DNA of 64,000 nucleotides, taken from assembly GCF_030269925.1 (NCBI RefSeq), contig NC_085107.1:6324001-6388000 (forward strand), given 5' to 3'. Made by a program: the position numbers and the translations under genes. Under the pieces are notes generated by a model. The model was not told the DNA's origin, made no database searches, and saw only the letters and a program-made list of their open reading frames with translations. This document shows, in pieces, positions 57,701 to 64,000 of this stretch. This DNA is from Bombyx mori (Eukaryota > Arthropoda > Insecta > Lepidoptera > Bombycidae). Numbering within the stretch: position 1 is the first letter of the stretch; each line of letters begins with the position of its first letter.

Positions 57701-60700
57701 CGCGGCTAAAAACGTCGGATTTAACTTACTCTCTAGTACAAGTGTTCAGTATAAGGTTAGGGACAATAGTAGAGGTTAAGTATGAGAAACATAACATTAC
57801 TGTATTTCGATTTTTTATGACTGAATAGTAAAAGTAAAAATTCGTCCCAACATTAGCAATAATTAATTTGCAACATTAGATGATGATAAAATTTGTAAAT
57901 ATAAATATTACGAACATTATCTTTTTTTATCATGATTCATTTCTTTATTTATTTATTTCCCGATAGATTTACTAACACAGCTTTTTATCGGAACCATGTG
58001 CTTGCAATGTACACACTACAAAGCTCATTCATTTGAACAAAATGTTGTGACCCTTCTTCTAACGTACTATGTTCGAATTTACAATACGACTCTTTTTGTG
58101 ATGTGCTTTGGCGTAATTTTGCAATACGTTGCGGACGTGTGCATTGGCAAGATAGAATGCTAGAGTCATCAAAAAAGTTCTCGGAATTAGCTTGCCAGTT
58201 TATGACGGTGAACTAATCTTGAACAGGTGAGGCGTAAGCGCGTCTGATTTCGATAGCAATATAAAATTTGTGAGTCCGCGCGGATAGGTACCAGCGCCCT
58301 GCTTATTTCTGCCGTGAAGCAGTAATGCGTTTCGGTTTGAAGGGTGGGGCAGCCGTTGTAACTGTACTTGAGACCTTAGAACTTATATCTCAAGGTGGGT
58401 GGCGCATTTGCGTTGTAGATGTCTATGGGTTCCAGTAACCACTTAACACCAGGTGAGCTGTGAGCTCGTCCACACATCTAAGCAATAAAAAAAACTGTAT
58501 GGTACCTTCTTATAAAAATTACCATTTAAACTATTCTTACCAGGTCCCCTTTGGAGATAAAGACCAGTGTGGTGAGTTTACGCTCCGACACGGAGATTGG
58601 GTGCAGTTTCAAGTTGCAACCGATCGTCGTGATCAGCTCAAGCGCGCCACTAATATTTCTCTCCTCGATGAATCTTTTTATGTATCTGGCGAACGGTGAG
58701 TCGTATACGTCGAAACCATTGTTCGTTTAAATTAAATTTAGCAAACAATGAGATATGCATTGAGCTAAGTCAAGGAGAAATTTTCGAATTTGGGAATCCT
58801 ACAAAATACCTACAAAAACTATAGTAAATATTTGAATAATAAAACCTCATTTTCATTGATATGTATATTATCTGTAGTGCAGTGTAATATAATAATGTAT
58901 ACAACTCACGCCAGCCGGAGTAATAGCTAGGTATTCAATTATGAACTAATGTTCAAGAAAAAAATTGTAAATTGTTTTTTTTTTTACTGGCGTTTGTTTG
59001 TACTTGATAAGCGAATCAGCGAATTAAGCGGCAACCGAAGCTCAGACCCTGCAGTGTTAATCTTGCCGTATATAACGAGAAATGAGGTTCAAGTCTCATT
59101 TGCATTGAAATAGTGGCTATCTTTACACTTATAGTCGGAAATAATGATTTTTTTATGGCCGACATTAGCAAGACTGGTTCCCGAACGAGCCAAACATTTA
59201 TCCCACCACCACCACCACTAATATCTTAAACTTAAATCTACTTTTATTTAAATAATACATTCTACAAGATACTTCCGTCTCATGTGAGAAGATGGAAGGT
59301 AACATTCACGTTACGATATTTACTGGCTCCGCAAAACGCTTAACATCAGCCGGGGCCATGAACTAGTTCATCGATCTAGTGTAAGAAAAGGAAATTAGTC
59401 AGCTAAATTGATGAATTTATCTGAAATACACTACAATAAAATGTGTTCAATACTTTTACGTAATATAGTTTAACCTTGACCCGTTTGATAATTGCATAAG
59501 TGATTGTAACAGGCGGGAGCAAGGCCTCGTGTGCTCTCTGCGGGAAGGGTTCGGATTCATCCGTTGCGTGGAAAGAGAACAGACTATGTTCTTTCATTTC
59601 GCCGAGGTTCTTCGCTTAGGACAAGATCTCACCGTTGGAGATGAGGTAAATATGTCTCCAAAGAGTACTATAGTAAAATTGGTCCGGATTGTGGAACTGT
59701 ATTTTCAATATAGTACTTTTAAAAGAGAACATTAGCGCTTCTAAGATACTGCTTACAATGCTCATTTTACGTACGTTAAAATCATGTTGTGATCAAATAG
59801 AATAAATTGTAAATATACGTAACGCTTTTGTTATTGAATAGTGAATGCTGACACACACATTAAGTCTCAATTACTCAATTAGTCTTGTTATAAAAACACG
59901 TTAGTGTTTGTTTATTTTTTTAATTAAGTTGTTATATTGACATAATATTTATAAGTCTTGATGTGCGGAGTAGTTAACGGCCTACATTTAGTGTTCACCG
60001 GGAATTAGAGTAAATGACAACATGAATGCCGCTCGCTACTTATGTTAAATGTATATGATGTTAGACACGAAGTTAATTTTCTTTTTCTCTTTTTTTTCCT
60101 GCTTATGGTGAAGCTGAAATAACCTCTCAAGGCTATCAGCTGAGAGGCTATTTCAGTTTCACCCTAATGTAGGTGAGCTCTCGGGGCTCAAACCGGAAGT
60201 GTGACTAACACTGGTCTTAGCAAGAGCAGTGTTTCGCAGAATTTACCACCAGATCAGAAACGCGACCCGCTGAGAAGATCCGGCGAGAAACTCAGTGGGC
60301 TGTGTCTGGGTTAATTTGGGACGGTGACTGGAGTTAAAATCATAACCGTTATGTAAAACTATCTTCTCACCCTTCAAACCGGACCTTCTTGGCTAGTAAT
60401 GGATAAAGTGGTGTAAGTTCATAATTACTTGTAGTGCAAGTAATTAAGCAAGGGTAAATTTTGTTGATTTTAATTTATTCAACGAGGAACAACCAGGTAA
60501 TCGTAGATACAGTTACTGAATCATGAAAAAGTACTGACGGCGCGAGGAGATTTAGTCGAATTTTCGTATACTCTGTATGTCAACTGAACATACTTGTTAA
60601 GCTAGATACTCTGCTCTCACAGTTACAAACAAATTACCATGGAAATTAAACCTTGAATCCGGGTGCAAATTTAAAGTATTCCGCAGGTGGAGTTTACCGT

Positions 60701-61756
60701 TGACCATTTATCGACATTCTCGAACATGAACACGCGGCAATCAGCTATTCGCATCAAGCATCTCTCGCCGGGCACGGTTCAGTTCGAGACTCTGATCGAG
60801 CGCGGCGTCAGAGGTGTTGTGACCAAGGAAGCTCAAGTGTACAACAACACCGGCAGTCCGACCCGACAGCCTCCAGTAAGTTCTTAACGCCCTAACCGCG
60901 GGATAATTTTTGAGGAATTTTCAGGCAACGCGTATGAGGTATTTTTGAGGCAAGATTGGACTTCTTTATAGTGTGCTTGAGACATAATACGACTCACATA
61001 AGTTATTTATAAATCACCCGTAGTATAGGAGGTGATAGTCGCTCATGAGGCTTTTTAAGTAGCATAACGCAAAAAAGGTATTAAATGTGCCAAATTTGCA
61101 TTCAAACTTCAATGGCGATAACAACGTTCGATGCTGATAGCGCCTTCTTAGTCCGTTATATCGTCACGTCGGATTGTTTATTAGAGAGCAGATGGGTCTA
61201 TTGTAACAAGGGGCGTGGATTCTATTCCCGATCGAAGTTAACATCTTTTGCTGATGGTTGAGTTCTGGTCTGGCTTTATTTGTCAAGTGTGCATCAGTGC
61301 TAATAACCCGGGAGAAAAACATAGCTTGGGACTGCGGTATGTGGAATGTACGTACGTATATATTTTACCTATATTGCCATGTTAAGTTTTATTTATACAA
61401 AATTGTTTTTGTCATCATAGACGAAAGACGCAGTATTGGAAACTAGACAAATTGACTATGATTTGGTATGAAATATTTAAATGTTATTCTACTGTTCAAT
61501 TTTTAGATTGATAAACGACGGTAGTAACTAATGCGGTCTATTAAAGTCCATTAAAATATACCAAGATGTAATTAATGAATTGCTTCTTTTATTATACGTA
61601 AATAATAAACAAAGCTTTTTCCTTCAGCCGGATACAAATGGACTAATCTCTTGTCAGATTAATCAGACTAAGAAATCTCTGCCTTTTATGGCCAAAAAAT
61701 GCGAATCAAAAATGCTACCCCGTGTTGGAGACAAGGTCACCTTCGACTTATACCAG
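54653..61756 (+). CDS. Unr: Unr / CSDE1 cold-shock-domain RNA-binding protein, 5' part (9 exons, continues past window)
   Basis: Unr (upstream of N-ras; CSDE1) is a cytoplasmic RNA-binding protein that controls translation and mRNA stability; in flies it acts with Sxl on msl-2 mRNA. Exons: 54653-54770, 55617-56014, 56110-56306, 56375-56582, 56669-56857, 58544-58695, 59513-59645, 60687-60875, 61628-61756. All are GT-AG with matching phases, giving 571 residues so far; the family is roughly 800-1000. Canonical cold-shock domains with FGFI/YGFI and FFHF motifs start near residues 104 (SYGFIQC, LFFHFS), 257 (NFGFIER, FFHFSE) and 423 (GFGFIRC, FFHFAE). Between them lie domains lacking these motifs, near 175-238, 325-420 and 495-571. 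This alternation is the Unr pattern. About 100 Ser/Asn/Gly-rich residues precede the first domain. Confidence 0.95.
55205..55265. repeat. Tandem duplication in Unr intron 1
   Basis: atgtaaatcttgattctgtg plus attcagtg is repeated once with one base changed, period about 31 bp. Confidence 0.75.
55617..56014 (+). CDS. Unr: Unr exon 2, first cold-shock domain
   Basis: Acceptor ctgaag. A Ser/Gly/Asn-rich stretch is followed by the first canonical domain: ETGIIEKLLHSYGFIQC, then ARLFFHFSQFSG and GDPVEFEMTYDRRTGKPIAS. Donor gtgagt, phase 0. Confidence 0.95.
56110..56306 (+). CDS. Unr: Unr exon 3, non-canonical cold-shock domain
   Basis: Begins VLSEARVTGTVTTEV, with GRISYETRGECFFLPYTKDD and GDAVSFQIATNQ. 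It has the length and strand pattern of a cold-shock domain but lacks GFGFI and FFHF. Donor gtaatt, two bases carried over. Confidence 0.93.
56375..56582 (+). CDS. Unr: Unr exon 4, cold-shock domain
   Basis: Reads RGTLGACHIRFENP, then HGVVCSMKENFGFIERADVV, EIFFHFSETK and GDDVEFIIQTRN. Canonical domain with both RNA-contact motifs. Donor gtaagt, phase 0. Confidence 0.95.
56669..56857 (+). CDS. Unr: Unr exon 5
   Basis: Starts GKEVACNITKLPSGSVVFED and ends IRYRAADHSEVE, 63 codons in phase 0. It finishes the domain of the previous exon and opens the next, non-canonical one (GRIRYRAADHSEVE). Donor gtacat is weak, but the frame and homology support it. Confidence 0.92.
56858..58543 (+). other. Unr intron
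   Basis: One Bm1 at the right end, degenerate SINE scraps near 57440 and 57600, and no other feature. Confidence 0.6.
58266..58494 (+). repeat. Bm1 SINE, 5'-truncated
   Basis: From aatttgtgagtccgcgcgga to ctaagcaataaaaaaaac; ends about 50 bp before Unr exon 6. Confidence 0.87.
58544..58695 (+). CDS. Unr: Unr exon 6, non-canonical cold-shock domain
   Basis: Acceptor taccag; VPFGDKDQCGEFTLRHGDWV, then QFQVATDRRDQLKRATNI to VSGE. Donor gtgagt, two bases carried over. A Bm1 SINE ends about 50 bp before the acceptor. Confidence 0.93.
59513..59645 (+). CDS. Unr: Unr exon 7, cold-shock domain
   Basis: Reads REQGLVCSLREGFGFIRCVE, then REQTMFFHFAEVLRLGQDL and VGDE. Best-matching canonical domain of the set. 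Acceptor taacag, donor gtaaat. Confidence 0.95.
60097..60318 (-). repeat. Family C repeat with terminal palindrome
   Basis: 60107-60129 and 60141-60163 form an inverted pair (21 of 23 match), after which the normal copy runs to gggctgtgtctgggtt. Confidence 0.75.
60687..60875 (+). CDS. Unr: Unr exon 8
   Basis: Reads VEFTVDHLSTFSNMNTRQSA, then IRIKHLSPGTVQFETLIERG and ends GSPTRQPP. It closes the canonical domain and opens the next. GC content is clearly higher than in the surrounding intron. Donor gtaagt. Confidence 0.94.
61628..61756 (+). CDS. Unr: Unr exon 9 (last one in window)
   Basis: Acceptor ccttcag; PDTNGLISCQINQTKKSLPF, then MAKKCESKMLPRVGDKVTFD and LYQ. Part of a non-canonical domain. 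Donor gtaatg. The remaining exons must lie beyond 64000; none was recognised in 61757-64000. Confidence 0.93.
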
Positions 61757-62147
61757 GTAATGTATATTTTAATTTTGCCAGTGCAGTGCGGCTATTGCTA
61801 CATAACTGCTTTGCGAATGTAATAAATGAACAAGTTGTTCCTAAATGAAAATGAAGTGAAAAAAAAACACGCACGTGATAGAAGTGAGGGTTTTCAAATG
61901 AGAGGGTAGTTTACATCTGAATATAAATGATAGGATTTTCTTATTACAAAAATCTTGAGGATGTCCCATGTCCCAAGGTGGGAAGGTTTTTTATTTGTGA
62001 TACTTATCCTTTGTAAATACCTAAATAACAGGTGGACCATAAACACTTTTCATCACTCCATTTCTAATTTTGAATTAAATTAGAATATTAAGTTTGTAAC
62101 AGTTAGAAGTACTGAATTGCAGAAGGAATTCAAACAGGACTGTTTAC

Positions 62148-62427
62148 TTTTTTTTCCTACCTATGCTGATAGCTTTGAGAGGCTATTTCAGCTTCGCCCT
62201 AACGTGTAGGTGAGCTCACCGGGCTCAAACCGGACTGTTGCTAACACTGGCCCTAGCAAGAGCAGTGCTTCGCAGAATCTACCACCGGATCGGAAACGCG
62301 ATCCACTGAGAAGATCCGGCGAGAAACTCAGTGGGCTGTGTCTGTGGGTTAATTTGCTCGTCGAGCCCTTCGTCGCAAGCGACGGGTTCGACGAGGACGG
62401 TGACCGGTGCTTGTGGTACCTAAAGAC
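62148..62427 (-). repeat. Family C repeat
   Basis: tttttttcctacctatgctg to ccggtgcttgtggtacctaa; well preserved, in an Unr intron. Confidence 0.8.
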
Positions 62428-63339
62428 TGTTTACGCGTTAGATGCTTTACTTCAGTCGACGAGCAGACAGCACCTAATAATAGGTAACCGAATATTATTA
62501 GGTCAGAGATGTGTGCGTTTCTAACGGTAAGCGGTAGTCTGGTATCGAAGTAAATTTCGTATTGAGATATAGGGGTCGAAGTTTCTAGAATGACTTGTCA
62601 TAGAAACAGATCTGAAGTGCTCCGTAGTTTGTTATACTGTGATTGTACGGCAGTAGATTCTATCAGTGTATTTTCGAAGCACAAGTTTATAAATTACTAA
62701 ATTACTAAAATTTTATTGAGGACTTTTTAAAAAGGATTGGTATCGTCGTTTACGAGCTGACAGTGTTGTAAAGTACGCGTGATGATTTTGAGAAACAAGA
62801 GTTTGATAGGTTCTCCCGTATTTTTGACTTTTGTTCGGTCTCTAGTAGCAGGAGGCCGTCAAATGCTGGAAGAATTTTATAAATGAGTGACTGGACTTCT
62901 CTTAGGACAAATGTGGTCGCACCTCTGGAGGTGTTATTAGGCTATTGGTCAGGTCTTAATAGCTTAATATACTTCTTAGTGTAAGGTCTTTCTGGGCCTT
63001 AAAGGATAAACAGGTATTAAAGAAAATCGCAACGTTACATTGAAAATGACAGCAATTCGAAAAATGTAAATTAGTATAAAATCGAAGTTGGTTATTATGT
63101 GGTCATTGCATTATTCTCTGTGATACATATGTTTTCATTTGACCCTAAATCCATTTGCATTATAAGCGAAAATAAACCTTGCCAAAGTGATTAAGTTTTT
63201 TCGAATTTATAAGTAATAATAAATCACAGTAAAATGTCTTTGGTTATACTATTTGTATCTGACTAGTTTTTATACCATTGAATAGATGACATTAATTTTT
63301 TTTTGTGGAAACGGTTTACCTCCATTTTTATATTGATTT

Positions 63340-64000
63340 TCTGTCGAAAATAAGCGGATCTGACGAAGAAGTTGCGATATATTTTGAAGTTAACTTACAG
63401 AAAAAGTGACGTTTTATAAACTTATCGAAGTGTCATTAAGACTAGCATAAAATTGGTTCAAGCCAAGTCCAGGAATTTTTACGTCAAACATGAAGCTTGC
63501 TCTGGTCGACCTGTATCGGGGCAAAGTCGATGCCATTCTTTGAAAAAGTGGAGCAAGGTCGGCTTGTTAGTGATAGGACGATATAACTGAGTGGCTAGAG
63601 GGGTTAGAGGCTCACTACAAAACAGTTTTGAAAAGGAGTTTGCCTATAGAGAAAAACGTCGGTATTATACACGAGCGAGAATAAACTTATGAATCGTTTT
63701 TTATTCTCTTTTTGAAAGTAATGAAACTGAACCGCTTAAAAAAAAATTCATTGATAGTGGTCAATAGAAGATTGTCTGAAACAGGACTACACGTAACGTG
63801 CTAAAAAGCTGTCAAAGAGCAGTTAAGCTCCAAACTAGCGAAACCCGGATTAATTCGCAGTAAGATGATGCTCGCGTATGCTTGGATTGTAAGGGCATCG
63901 TTAATTTGAGCTTTAACTGCCGGGCAAAATCGTCGATTCAGATTACTACTGTTAAAAGCTGAAAGGACTCGAACAAGTTAATTAAAAAATAAAAGTAGCC
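63340..64000 (+). mobile_element. Degraded mariner transposon, cut by window end
   Basis: Pieces of a mariner transposase appear in changing frames: FYVKHEACSGRP near 63478, a DAIL..KVEQ segment after it, MNRFLFSLF and NETEPLKKK near 63690-63745, then WDCKGIVN-like sequence at about 63880 and a run ending KRLEQVN near 63975. Order and spacing match a mariner of the mori/cecropia type. Many stops and shifts show it is old. It lies in an Unr intron. Confidence 0.7.

Larger units (their letters stand above)
61757..64000 (+). other. Unr intron, runs past window
   Basis: Family C repeat and mariner relic. The 62430-63340 part has no recognisable gene or repeat. Confidence 0.6.

Noticed and set aside
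1..64000. CRISPR array, bacterial operon or integrated virus
   Set aside because: No regularly spaced repeats, no prokaryotic gene organisation, and no viral genes were seen.

Overview
This is a nuclear DNA window from a moth, almost certainly the silkworm Bombyx mori or a very close relative. The evidence is the density of Bm1-type tRNA-derived SINEs, two Lep1-like Helitrons, several mariner/maT relics, AT-rich introns with GT-AG sites, and lepidopteran-looking protein exons. I see no bacterial, viral or organellar genes. Most of the window is intron and old transposon sequence; the coding exons make up only a few percent.

Three genes lie on the + strand. (1) A bestrophin (calcium-activated anion channel) spans the left end to 43,444. 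Nine exons can be joined with consistent phase to 643 residues and a stop. Only a short first coding exon of about 23 residues is missing, probably to the left of the window. Its first two introns here are about 13 and 18 kb and hold most of the repeats. (2) A trypsin-fold (S1) serine protease homolog lies between about 45,702 and 52,481. It starts with a membrane anchor, has a GC-AG first intron, keeps the His57 region, but has His where the catalytic Ser should be. The middle of its second exon shows a frame problem. (3) The 5' half of Unr/CSDE1, an RNA-binding protein of repeated cold-shock domains, runs from 54,653 off the right end. Nine exons give 571 residues in consistent phase and show canonical and non-canonical cold-shock domains alternating.

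Mobile DNA: about 17 Bm1 copies and fragments (one with an inverted 5' part), seven copies of a shorter SINE-like repeat with a related 3' tail ('family B'), about eight copies of a poly-A-tailed LINE/SINE 3' end ('family C'), two or three other tRNA-like SINEs, non-LTR retrotransposon C-terminal fragments, three broken mariners, one nearly complete 1.3-kb DD37D (maT) element with matching terminal inverted repeats and TA flanks, two Lep1 Helitrons in opposite orientation, and a palindromic-ended MITE-like element.

The three genes show no obvious common pathway; their order looks like ordinary chromosomal neighbourhood. I did not find a convincing new multi-gene system. The items most worth a second look are the membrane-anchored pseudo-protease, the maT element, an orphan acidic-tail exon inside a bestrophin intron, and the inverted SINE/LINE copies.
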